Assembly (NCBI GenBank): GCA_903932865.1
Contig: CAIZHQ010000012.1
Span: 109,531 to 173,530, forward strand
Direction of reading: 5' to 3'
Origin: an uncultured Burkholderiales bacterium
Lineage (GTDB): Bacteria; Pseudomonadota; Gammaproteobacteria; Burkholderiales; Burkholderiaceae_C
DNA length: 64,000 nt
Shown here in pieces: positions 25,745 to 33,388 of the stretch. The notes beneath the pieces are model-generated. The model did no database searches. It was not told the origin of the DNA and saw only the letters and a list, made by a program, of their open reading frames with translations. The translations under genes and the position numbers were made by a program. The first letter of the stretch is position 1. Every line of letters begins with the position of its first letter.

Positions 25745-26173
25745 TCAGTTCATTGGCGGCGCATCCAGTTGCATGCGAACGGGCGGATACTTGCTGCGTT
25801 CGTGTTCCTGCACCATGGCCTCGACATAAGTCGTGACCACGGCATTGATCAACGCAAGGGCCTCTTGCTGGGTGTAACTCGACAGCGCTCGGTCCATACC
25901 GATCTCGCTGGCCGCCTCACCCAGTGGCTTGAGACACTGCTGCATGGCGGCCAGCTCTGCTTCGGATGGATCAATCACGCCTGCTCCCGTTGGCAGCTGT
26001 CCCTCGCGCTCGTGGTAGCGAACACCGACCGCGTACAGCCGATGGAAACAGGCCTGGCAGCGCAGCGAGCAGAAGATCCAGTCGATGGGGTATCGCTTGA
26101 GGTGCCCCACCTTGAAGCGCAGATCCACATGACCGAAGCCTTTGGCTTGACGGAAACACACCCAGCATTTCAT
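25745..26173 (-). CDS. DUF6511-like phage protein with cysteine pairs
   Basis: This 142-residue protein starts MKCWVCFRQAKGFGH and has IFCSLRCQACFHRLY, so CxxC and CxxxC/CxxC pairs that could bind zinc, as in the DUF6511 family. The rest is helical (QQEALALINAVVTTYVEAM). No function is known. It starts 12 bp after the next upstream gene stop, in the early operon. Confidence 0.75.
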   Translation of the reverse strand: MKCWVCFRQAKGFGHVDLRFKVGHLKRYPIDWIFCSLRCQACFHRLYAVGVRYHEREGQLPTGAGVIDPSEAELAAMQQCLKPLGEAASEIGMDRALSSYTQQEALALINAVVTTYVEAMVQEHERSKYPPVRMQLDAPPMN

Positions 26174-26185
26174 GCAACCTCGCCA

Positions 26186-26902
26186 TCACTGCGCCCATGC
26201 AGGTCGACCCTGCGCATTACTGGGGCGCGGGGTGTAGCTGGCCCCCGGCTGGGGGGCTTGCGCCGCTGCGGTTGGAACTGCAGTCGCTGGGGCACCACCA
26301 GAGCCTCCGCCCATGCCACCATCGCGTTGCAACTTGGCCTGCATCAGTTCTGCGTACTCTTTGTGGTCAGGCTCCATCACCAGACGAATGATGTTGCGGT
26401 ACTCGCCCTGGCCATCCTTCTCAATGCCGATCCGGGCTGCGAACTCGGCCCCATCCAAGTCACCGAAGCTGCGAATCTGTCGAGCACGCTGTGCTTCGGG
26501 TGAGTTGTCATCAGGGTGGATATTGCGCGAGCTGTTGAGTACCGCCTTGATGAAACTGCGCCCCATCTGCGCCCAGGTCGGCCCCTTATTGGAATGCAGA
26601 CCGACGTTGCTCCAGATCTTGCGTTTGGCAAACGGGCCTGTGAGCAACACGAACTCGCAAGACAGAAACACTGCGCCGGTTTCATCCGACGCAGTGGCAT
26701 AGCCGCCTGTCCAGCCCTTGCTGGCGTCGTCATAGCCGCCGGGTTTTATGGCCATGCGCACCAGGGCCTGGGTGCCTTTGGGGATCAGGTTGAACTCGCC
26801 TTGCTGGGCATCGGCGTCATTGAAGTCACACCAAGCGCCCGGTGCGCCATAGTTCGAGGATTGGCCATGCGACTGTGCCTGGCTGTAGTTATCGTGGTTC
26901 AT
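26186..26902 (-). CDS. Phage protein, possibly single-strand DNA binding
   Basis: This 238-residue protein has a beta-rich core (residues about 35-160, with LIPKGTQALVRMAIKPGGYD and ARIGIEKDGQGEYRNIIRLV). A disordered glycine-, alanine- and proline-rich tail ends GRPAWAQ. A folded core plus a flexible tail resembles phage SSB/DUF669-like recombination proteins. Family membership is not certain. Its place between replication genes agrees with a DNA-metabolism role. Confidence 0.6.
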   Translation of the reverse strand: MNHDNYSQAQSHGQSSNYGAPGAWCDFNDADAQQGEFNLIPKGTQALVRMAIKPGGYDDASKGWTGGYATASDETGAVFLSCEFVLLTGPFAKRKIWSNVGLHSNKGPTWAQMGRSFIKAVLNSSRNIHPDDNSPEAQRARQIRSFGDLDGAEFAARIGIEKDGQGEYRNIIRLVMEPDHKEYAELMQAKLQRDGGMGGGSGGAPATAVPTAAAQAPQPGASYTPRPSNAQGRPAWAQ

Positions 26903-26964
26903 TGTGAAATTTCCTTTGTATTGAGAGTTAGGTTTGGTTTGCTTGGGAATCGGGTGGGCATGGC

Positions 26965-27450
26965 TCAGAGCTGCACCTCGCCCACCCAGCGGATCTGGAA
27001 GGTGGGTTCGGTGATCAGCTCTTTACGGGCGGGCTGGAAGGCCGCGCGCAGCAGCGGGTGCCAGCGGGCGTAGTCCTGCTCGGCCACCGAGAACTGGACT
27101 TGCATAAAGTCCTGTACGCGGTCACCAGCAACGACCATCCGTTCAGCGATCTCAGACAGGTGCTGCTGGTCCCAAACGATCTCTTTGGGCTGCGAGACAT
27201 CGATCTGCAGGTCACCGTCATCGATGCGGAACCTGGCCGCCTCCTCTTGGCCAAGGCTCTCGGCATGGCGAATCTGATCGGCGTAGCGGATTTCCATAGC
27301 CCGGTTGATCCGGCCACGCATCTGCAGCGTCCAGTCATGGAGCTGCTGCACTGCGTTGCTGAAATGGGCCAGCTGGTCTTTGGGCAGACGGCTGATCTGG
27401 CTCTCGGAGAGGTCAGGCAACGCCGCCTGTTGCAATTGAAGGTGGTTCAT
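26965..27450 (-). CDS. Hypothetical phage early protein
   Basis: From the ATG at 27450 the protein has 161 residues. The N-terminal part is helical and charged (NAVQQLHDWTLQMRGRINRA) and a C-terminal part includes RWHPLLRAAFQPARKEL. No family was recognised. The start is 10 bp after the HTH gene stop, with a GGAG ribosome binding site; the longer in-frame start would overlap the HTH gene heavily. Confidence 0.65.
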   Translation of the reverse strand: MNHLQLQQAALPDLSESQISRLPKDQLAHFSNAVQQLHDWTLQMRGRINRAMEIRYADQIRHAESLGQEEAARFRIDDGDLQIDVSQPKEIVWDQQHLSEIAERMVVAGDRVQDFMQVQFSVAEQDYARWHPLLRAAFQPARKELITEPTFQIRWVGEVQL

Positions 27451-27460
27451 GGAGGACTCC

Positions 27461-27730
27461 TCAGGTGGTGGAACGTTGCGAGGTGGAGACGTGCTGGACG
27501 CAGTTCTCAAAGGCAATCACGGCATTGAGGGGGTAGTTCACCCGCTTGCCGAGCTTCAAGTAGTGAGGTCCGCGCCCCTCCATTCGCCAGCGTTGAAGGG
27601 TCTTGGGGCTCATGCCCCAACGCGAGGCCAGATCGGCCTCACTCAGGATTTGCCGTGGGGGCATGGGTGGCTCTGGAGCCATGACGCTCAAAGGGTTGAG
27701 CATTGAACGTGCTGGTGTTGCTAGCAGCAT
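27461..27730 (-). CDS. AlpA/MerR-like HTH regulator at the head of the early operon
   Basis: This 89-residue protein holds an HTH_17/AlpA-type winged helix: ILSEADLASRWGMSPKTLQR followed by WRMEGRGPHYLKLGKRVNYP. Such proteins act as excision or early-gene regulators in P4-like elements. It is the first gene of the minus-strand early operon, and repeated GGAACT boxes lie 57 bp upstream, so autoregulation is plausible. Confidence 0.8.
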   Translation of the reverse strand: MLLATPARSMLNPLSVMAPEPPMPPRQILSEADLASRWGMSPKTLQRWRMEGRGPHYLKLGKRVNYPLNAVIAFENCVQHVSTSQRSTT

Positions 27731-27786
27731 GGGTCACTCCTTTCAGAGAGTTGAGGGACAACGCTGCTATTTCAAAAAATCAATAG

Positions 27787-27835
27787 GGAACTGATAAGGA
27801 ACTGATCAAGGAACTTTGGCGATATCTCCAGTTCC
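27787..27835 (-). promoter_or_regulatory. GGAACT repeat cluster upstream of the HTH gene (possible operator)
   Basis: GGAACT occurs at 27787, 27798 and 27810, spaced 11 and 12 bases, about one helix turn. The reverse complement AGTTCC is at 27830. The first two lie in the longer repeat GGAACTGAT. They sit just upstream of the early operon's first gene, a natural position for regulator binding. Confidence 0.45.
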
Positions 27836-27869
27836 TTATTCCCTAGACCTCATGCCTGGATCTCCAGTT

Positions 27870-27969
27870 GTTTGAAATATTTCTAGAAATTCACTCCGGA
27901 ATGTTTTTTTCGCAAAATATTTCAAACATCTACGCTCAGGACCTCTTGCCATTGTTTGAAATATTTGCG
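27870..27969. promoter_or_regulatory. Repeated operator of the AbiE operon
   Basis: The motif GTTTGAAATATTT occurs three times: plus strand at 27870-27882, minus strand within 27911-27927, and plus strand at 27954-27966. The last two extend to GCG. The core GAAATATTTC is a palindrome, and a related TGAAAATATTTCA lies at 27995-28007 at the start of the gene. AbiEi-type antitoxins are known to repress their own operon by binding repeats like this. Confidence 0.65.
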
Positions 27970-27983
27970 ATAGTTCATCTCAA

Positions 27984-28724
27984 ATGCGAGTTTCTGAAAA
28001 TATTTCAATCAAAGAGCTGCTGAGCAAGCTGGAGTGGGACACGCCATACGGTTCCCGCGACCTGCAGGCTCTGGGCTTACCTTCGACTGCTGCAGCCCGG
28101 TTGGCCCAGTCAGGCTGGCTCAAGAGATTGGGACGTGGCGTCTACCAAGTGCCAAACGCAAAACTGGACATGAACAAGGCATTGGCGTACCTGTCGCTCG
28201 AAGTTCCGGAGTTGCACGTTGGAGGGAAAACCGCCCTAGCTTGGCGAGGCACACGCCACAACCTTGCACATCAAGAACGGTTGAACTTGTGGGGCCTCAA
28301 GGCGGGACGACTCCCTGCATGGTTTACCGATCTGTTCAATGTCACCTACCAGTCAACCAGGATTTTTGACAACACCCTGCCCCCAGGGTTCGGTCTTGCA
28401 CCACTCCCGGCAGGCAACCCGAAAGTGATGGTTTCCGTGCCGGAGAGAGCGTTACTCGAACTCTTCAGCGACACGGGCAAGCTTCAATCACTGGAAGAGA
28501 CTTTGAACGTCGCTGAAAGCGTTCGGCACCTACGCCCTAATGTTCTTGAAACATTGTTGGCCCACACGACACGTGTAAAGGTAGTGCGGCTGGCCAAATC
28601 GTTAGCCGAGAGCCTTGAGCTACCCTGGCTTGAGATTGCAAAGAAACACAACGAGCGACTCGGAAGTTCAAGTCGTTGGATTGCTGTGACCAGGGACAAG
28701 AAAATTCTTCATCTCAAAAAATGA
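27984..28724 (+). CDS. abiEi: AbiEi-type antitoxin, type IV toxin-antitoxin
   Basis: This 246-residue protein starts with a winged helix (ELLSKLEWDTPYGSRDLQAL, then AARLAQSGWLKRLGRGVYQV) and continues with the AbiEi antitoxin/C-terminal domain, including LHVGGKTALAWRGTRHNLAH. It represses its own operon and counteracts AbiEii; it is not thought to bind the toxin stably in type IV systems. The stop overlaps the toxin start by 4 bp. No clear ribosome binding site precedes the ATG. Confidence 0.85.
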   Translation: MRVSENISIKELLSKLEWDTPYGSRDLQALGLPSTAAARLAQSGWLKRLGRGVYQVPNAKLDMNKALAYLSLEVPELHVGGKTALAWRGTRHNLAHQERLNLWGLKAGRLPAWFTDLFNVTYQSTRIFDNTLPPGFGLAPLPAGNPKVMVSVPERALLELFSDTGKLQSLEETLNVAESVRHLRPNVLETLLAHTTRVKVVRLAKSLAESLELPWLEIAKKHNERLGSSSRWIAVTRDKKILHLKK

Positions 28725-29641
28725 ATCCCACCTACGTACAAACGGTCAACCTGCTGTTGGACATCGCCCCCACAGTGTTTCAAACCCCTCGATTTGCAAT
28801 GAAGGGAGGAACAGCACTGAACCTGTTCGTTCAGGACCTGCCACGGCTGTCAGTGGACATTGACGTCGTCTTCATTAATCACCTGGCTGACAGAGATACA
28901 GCACTGGAAGAAATCGCCCAAGAGATTCAGCGCATTGAGGGAGCGACCGCCGAAATGGGCTATGAAACTCGAACCAGGAAAGTGCATGGTGGCGATGAAG
29001 TGAAGCTTGACATCTTCAGTGCAGAAGCAGAAGTCAAGGTCGAAGTGAATTTCGTTTTTCGGGGAACAGTCCTGCCGGTACAAACACGCTCACTGTCAGA
29101 AAAAACACAAGCACTGTTTTCCAAAAATATCCAGATCCCAGTGCTCTCGCCATCTGAACTTTATGGCAGCAAACTGGTTGCTGCGATGGACAGACAGCAT
29201 CCACGCGATCTTTTCGACGTTCTAAAAATGTACGAAAGCTATGGGTTGACTCAAGAAATTCTGGACTGCTTTGTGGTCTATCTGGCTGGTCACAACAGAC
29301 CCGTGCATGAAGTCTTGTTTTCTACTTCTCAACCAATGGAAGAGACTTTCAAAAACGAGTTTGTAGGCATGACATCAGAGCCCATCAACCTGGATGATCT
29401 GCTCAATACCCAGAAACGATTGATGACCGAACTTCCACAGGCGTTGACTCCAAACCACAAAAATTTCCTGTTGTCGCTGGTAGAAGCCAAACCAGACTGG
29501 TCACTTCTGCCGTTCACCCATTTGCAAAATATGCCCGCCATCAAATGGAAGTTACAGAATCTGAACAATCTGAAGTCAAAGAACCCGACAAAATTCCGAT
29601 TGCAACACGAAGAGCTTGAGCAGCGATTTAAACAACAATAG
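28721..29641 (+). CDS. abiEii: AbiEii-type nucleotidyltransferase toxin
   Basis: From the ATG at 28721 the protein has 306 residues. The nucleotidyltransferase signature GGTALNLFVQDLPRLSVDID carries the GG and DxD features, followed later by HPRDLFDVLKMYE, the third family motif. Enzymes of this family act as toxins, and characterised members add nucleotides to tRNA acceptor stems. The ATGA overlap with the antitoxin supports a coupled TA operon. Against a bare toxin, the arrangement predicts abortive infection when antitoxin levels fall. Confidence 0.9.
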   Translation: MNPTYVQTVNLLLDIAPTVFQTPRFAMKGGTALNLFVQDLPRLSVDIDVVFINHLADRDTALEEIAQEIQRIEGATAEMGYETRTRKVHGGDEVKLDIFSAEAEVKVEVNFVFRGTVLPVQTRSLSEKTQALFSKNIQIPVLSPSELYGSKLVAAMDRQHPRDLFDVLKMYESYGLTQEILDCFVVYLAGHNRPVHEVLFSTSQPMEETFKNEFVGMTSEPINLDDLLNTQKRLMTELPQALTPNHKNFLLSLVEAKPDWSLLPFTHLQNMPAIKWKLQNLNNLKSKNPTKFRLQHEELEQRFKQQ

Positions 29642-29703
29642 CTTCGAGACCATTCCAGGTCGCGCAGTGGGCAATGAGGATGTGCGGATAGCACTAGGGG
29701 TTC

Positions 29704-29746
29704 GTACTGAAAAGCCCGGAGTATGATCTCCGCAACCTTTCAGTAC
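29704..29746 (+). repeat. Nested inverted repeat before the PHP-ATPase gene
   Basis: GTACTGAAA (29704-29712) and TTTCAGTAC (29738-29746) form a perfect 9-bp outer arm, and CGGAG (29717-29721)/CTCCG (29728-29732) form an inner stem around TATGAT. It could be an operator, a 5' leader structure or the terminator of the toxin gene. The absence of a T tract argues against a simple terminator. Confidence 0.55.
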
Positions 29747-29778
29747 ACCGTTTGGGACACTTAGGGGAGACGCGGGTT

Positions 29779-31923
29779 GTGAAAATCGACATCCACACGC
29801 ATACTAGAAAATGCAAATCTGGTGACGCACAGACGAGAGAGATTTCGCCGGAGGACTTCTGCGACGCGCTCCTTTCGACAGAAGTCGGGGTCGTGGCGAT
29901 CACGAATCACAACGTGTTCGACCTATATCAGTTCCAGGCTATTCAGGAACTCATCAAGACGCGCGCACAGGTATGGCCAGGCGTTGAGCTTGACGTTTAC
30001 GACGATCACGGCAAAGGGCATTTGCTGGTTATTACCTCGCCCAAGCGCGCGACGCAGTTCTTCGAGGCAGTAACCAACCTGACAAAGGGCCACACGCCGG
30101 ACTCGTTCAAGGTGACAATTCCGGATGTTCTCGCAACGTTTGATGCCATGGAACCGCTCTATGTCGCACATTACAAGCAAAAGCGGCCGAGCGTATCGGA
30201 TGACATGCTTGCAGTGCTTGAAGTGGGGGCACGTAACAAGTGGAGCATTCTTAAAGAGGTAAGCAATGCGATTTCAGCAGGCATTCACATTTCGCATGGC
30301 CGGTCTTCGATCTACGGCTCCGATGTCCATGATTGGGGGAAATATGTCGAGGGAGCCCTTGAGTTGCCTGAACTACGACTTCCCATCGATAGCTTCGAGC
30401 ATTTTTGCCTGCTCTTGAAGAAGGATCCCACGACCATCAACACGGTAATGGATCGCAAAACCTCTGAGGAGCTAACGTTGGCTCCCTTCGAAGACGGGAA
30501 AAAGCTCACCATCAGGGTGTTCAACGACATCAACATCATCTTTGGACCGAAGGGGACCGGTAAATCTTGCATCCTCCAGGCCATCGCGAAGCACTACACG
30601 AAGATTGGGATAGATGCCAAGGTCTATGAGTCCGCCAGTGGACGCCTCAACGACATCTTTGACGTCAAAGGAAAGGGCTTGAGCATCAATCTCAACAACT
30701 ACAGCATCAACTACTGCCAGGATGAAATTCAGGCGGTGCGTGCCGCTGTCGAAGTGGACGTCACGAGCGTGACCAAATTCAAAGCGTTCTTCGAGACCAC
30801 TGTATCGAACAAGAATGCAAAGCTGATCCTTCTCAAGGATATCGATACTCAAGAGGAAGGGGACGCAGAGCGAAACTTCTCCAAGTACCACGACTCTGCC
30901 TCAAAGATCGCGGCCCTTACTGCGATAGTGGAGGAGGATCCGCTAGTAAAGAATGAGCTCAAGGACGACGAGTTCACCGAGCTGCAACGAATCCTCGGAC
31001 TTCTTCTCAACCGACTCAATGCGAAGGAATGGTCCGGGTTTGTAGATTGGAAAGAACTCTCGTTTCTCAATTCGGCGATAAAGACCTTTCGGAAGGAAGT
31101 AGAACGTAAGACGGGGTCGCCCCAGAAGCCGACCACGACGGGCTTTCGCGACTACGCGATTAACCGCATCAAAATCGCTGCCAGTATTCGCGCGATTGCT
31201 AAGAGCATCAAGTCCGAGATTCCGGATGAAAAGGAAATCGTTGGCGACCTCGGCTCAGGAAAGGGTGAATTGAAGTTTGTGACTCACTTCCTCTTTCAGA
31301 ACGGCAACGTTACGGACGGAGAGATGCTCAGCCTTTCGGGCGTGAAGAAGGGTGTTCAGAAAAGTTTTGCCAACGCTCTCCGCGAGGTTGGCAAGCACGT
31401 GTACCAGGACGACCTATTTCACTATGTCGCCGAGTTCAACGCCATCGAGGGGATCGATGATGTTAAAACGATCCATGAGTTGCTGCTGTTCAAGAGATAT
31501 TTCACACTCGACGACCTGCCATATACGCCCTCAAGTGGCGAGGCGTCGATGGTGATGCTGCAAAAAGAGCTTGGGACCGATAGAGACGTCTACATTCTCG
31601 ATGAGCCCGAGAAGAGCCTCGGGAACGAGTACATCAACGACGTGATAGTTCCACTCATCAAGGAGCGGGCGAAATCGGGCCGGCGAGTGTTCATCTCAAC
31701 GCACGATGCCAATATTGCCGTGCGGACGTTGCCATACTGCTCGATTTACCGAACTCATGGACCGGAGGGGTACAGCACATTCGTAGGGAACCCCTTCACT
31801 AACAACTTGGTGAACGTGACAAAGCCTGAGGAGTTGCGTGACTGGAAGATTGTCAGCATGCGCACACTCGAAGGCGGCAAGGACGCATTTGGAGAGAGAG
31901 GGAGAATCTATGGTCACGCTTGA
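29779..31923 (+). CDS. PHP phosphoesterase / SMC-like ATPase fusion, candidate defence effector
   Basis: From the GTG at 29779 (AGGGGAG 9 bases upstream) the protein has 714 residues. The PHP domain (about 1-190) has the metal ligands H6-x-H8, TNHN (H44), GVE (E70), H81, H131 and GSDVHD (D182, H184). An ABC/SMC-type ATPase follows, with Walker A GPKGTGKS at 256-263, a charged helical middle, an SSGE-type signature, Walker B LDEPEKS near 607-613 and the H-loop STHDAN. PHP-ATPase fusions are found in defence-type islands, where the phosphoesterase is usually the effector and the ATPase the sensor. A 14-bp overlap links it to the small gene downstream. The substrate is unknown. Confidence 0.85.
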   Translation: MKIDIHTHTRKCKSGDAQTREISPEDFCDALLSTEVGVVAITNHNVFDLYQFQAIQELIKTRAQVWPGVELDVYDDHGKGHLLVITSPKRATQFFEAVTNLTKGHTPDSFKVTIPDVLATFDAMEPLYVAHYKQKRPSVSDDMLAVLEVGARNKWSILKEVSNAISAGIHISHGRSSIYGSDVHDWGKYVEGALELPELRLPIDSFEHFCLLLKKDPTTINTVMDRKTSEELTLAPFEDGKKLTIRVFNDINIIFGPKGTGKSCILQAIAKHYTKIGIDAKVYESASGRLNDIFDVKGKGLSINLNNYSINYCQDEIQAVRAAVEVDVTSVTKFKAFFETTVSNKNAKLILLKDIDTQEEGDAERNFSKYHDSASKIAALTAIVEEDPLVKNELKDDEFTELQRILGLLLNRLNAKEWSGFVDWKELSFLNSAIKTFRKEVERKTGSPQKPTTTGFRDYAINRIKIAASIRAIAKSIKSEIPDEKEIVGDLGSGKGELKFVTHFLFQNGNVTDGEMLSLSGVKKGVQKSFANALREVGKHVYQDDLFHYVAEFNAIEGIDDVKTIHELLLFKRYFTLDDLPYTPSSGEASMVMLQKELGTDRDVYILDEPEKSLGNEYINDVIVPLIKERAKSGRRVFISTHDANIAVRTLPYCSIYRTHGPEGYSTFVGNPFTNNLVNVTKPEELRDWKIVSMRTLEGGKDAFGERGRIYGHA

Positions 31924-32212
31924 TGCAACAGTTGACTGCGTTGAGGAAAAGTACTTCCTCAAGATTAGCGTAGAGGAAGGCCCTGTTACGATCCCGCTGT
32001 CTGATGACAATCCGAACGCGGTCAAGAGCGCTTTCAACAAACTCATTCAGCGGATCAGGATCGGTGATTTCGTCATAAAACTGGACAAAGATGGTGATGA
32101 ACTGTTCTCTATGGTCGCCAATGAGTACCTCACTCAACTGAATCGTGAGATTCAAGAGGTGCGCAGTCAGATGAAGGAATACGGCCTAGTAGAGGCTGAG
32201 CGAATGCAGTAG
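31910..32212 (+). CDS. Small partner protein of the PHP-ATPase
   Basis: This 100-residue protein reads MVTLDATVDCVEEKYFLKIS at its start and ends with a helix containing EIQEVRSQMKEYGLVEAERM. It was not recognised. The gene overlaps the end of the PHP-ATPase by 14 bp in another frame and shares its ribosome binding context (GAGAGAGGGAG), so the two are translationally coupled. A function as a regulatory or sensor partner is inferred from this alone. Confidence 0.65.
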   Translation: MVTLDATVDCVEEKYFLKISVEEGPVTIPLSDDNPNAVKSAFNKLIQRIRIGDFVIKLDKDGDELFSMVANEYLTQLNREIQEVRSQMKEYGLVEAERMQ

Positions 32213-32250
32213 GCCGACATGGGGAACGCTCTTTAGATGCGCAACGCCCG

Positions 32251-32277
32251 CTAAGCTAGCTTAGCTAGTTTAGCTAG
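32251..32277. repeat. CTAGC-rich palindrome and direct repeat between convergent genes
   Basis: CTAAGCTAGCTTAG at 32251-32264 is a perfect 14-bp palindrome. It overlaps a TTAGCTAG repeat at 32261-32268 and 32270-32277. It sits between the convergent PHP-partner and Ntn-hydrolase genes. It could be a weak two-way terminator or a protein site; no T tract follows. Confidence 0.4.
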
Positions 32278-32387
32278 CCAAGTATTTTCCACGATACGCG
32301 TCAAGTTTCTTCTGCATGCACGTCGATAGAAGTAGATAGGTGACGTCTACATTCAGTGTCGCAATTAGGCGTCTGCTGGATTGCAGG

Positions 32388-33194
32388 CTAGATTGCATAT
32401 GAATTTGAGTTGGAGACGCGCAAAGTAGTCGGATCAATGACTGGGTACGGAAAGCCTTTTTGCATGCGAACTGGCATGCCGAAAAGTGTTGTCTCATCGA
32501 CATTTTTCATTTTCCATTTGACTGCGAACGGCACACGATTGAGGCTCTTGTAGACCTTCAGCATCTGCGGTGGCCCTCCAATAAGGTGATGCACTTGCTC
32601 TCGATCAGGAGCTTCCAACATGTCGCACAAAACTTGAAAGGGCTCCATATTAATTCGATTACCCGACTTAAAGTCCTCGTTATTTACTAGGAGCTTAAGA
32701 AGTTTTTCTTTCGCGTGATCAACGTAGTCGCCTGCGAAGAAAACGGGAAGATCACCCTTCCGCCACGCGCCATCAGTCAACTGCCTTGCTACGAATGCCT
32801 TCTTTGCGCCTTCGTACTGGAATCTCCATATCTTGAAGGTCTTCCGAAACCAGCAGTAGCCTCCGAAGAGAAAATCAACTGATGGGATTTCGTAATCCGA
32901 TTTGTATGCAAGCAAGCCGTTCATGGTCTTTACCAGGATGCTCTTAAAGACGTCCAGTCGTTGAAAACGACCCTCCATCTTAGGATTTGCATCTATCGCG
33001 TTTTTCAACTGAATCATCAACGGATAGGAGAACACCGTGTCTCCGGAAAAGCATATGGCACAGTCTGTTCGGTTGAAAGTGAAGATCTTCGGATTTGCAT
33101 CCCATGAGCCGAAACTGCGCAGACGACTATCAGTGCAGAAGATGAGTTCCTCGGCTTGGCCAACGCGTCGGATCCAAGCGGTACAAATTGTCAT
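32388..33194 (-). CDS. Proteasome-like Ntn-hydrolase candidate
   Basis: This 268-residue protein opens with MTICTAW, then LIFCTDSRL, NPKIFTF and CAICFSGDT. These fit the proteasome/HslV/Anbu fold: a threonine directly after the initiator Met (T1 when mature), an Asp in a DSR motif (D21), a lysine about 35 residues in (K35) and the SGD glycine. Removal of Met would expose the nucleophile. The roughly 180-residue C-terminal part is unlike HslV and was not recognised. It faces the PHP-ATPase pair and could act as its protease partner or as a separate effector. The first 55 residues support the fold; protease activity is inferred. Confidence 0.6.
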   Translation of the reverse strand: MTICTAWIRRVGQAEELIFCTDSRLRSFGSWDANPKIFTFNRTDCAICFSGDTVFSYPLMIQLKNAIDANPKMEGRFQRLDVFKSILVKTMNGLLAYKSDYEIPSVDFLFGGYCWFRKTFKIWRFQYEGAKKAFVARQLTDGAWRKGDLPVFFAGDYVDHAKEKLLKLLVNNEDFKSGNRINMEPFQVLCDMLEAPDREQVHHLIGGPPQMLKVYKSLNRVPFAVKWKMKNVDETTLFGMPVRMQKGFPYPVIDPTTLRVSNSNSYAI

Positions 33195-33388
33195 ACTAGC
33201 CTTGTAAGTTTCTCACCTGCACTATAGCCTCAGCACTGAAAAGTCCTACCTCTATTGAGTGCGGTTTTCGCTCGACATGAATTGTCTGCTTTGCGAGCAT
33301 GATTCAGAAAGACCTCTCCAGGCCGACAGATGCTTATCTGATCACGTTGCCTGACTGAGTGTCCAGCAGCGCCCGAATGCACATTTGC

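Noticed and set aside
30312..30891. Minus-strand frames inside the PHP-ATPase gene
   Set aside because: They overlap conserved Walker A coding sequence and have no independent support.
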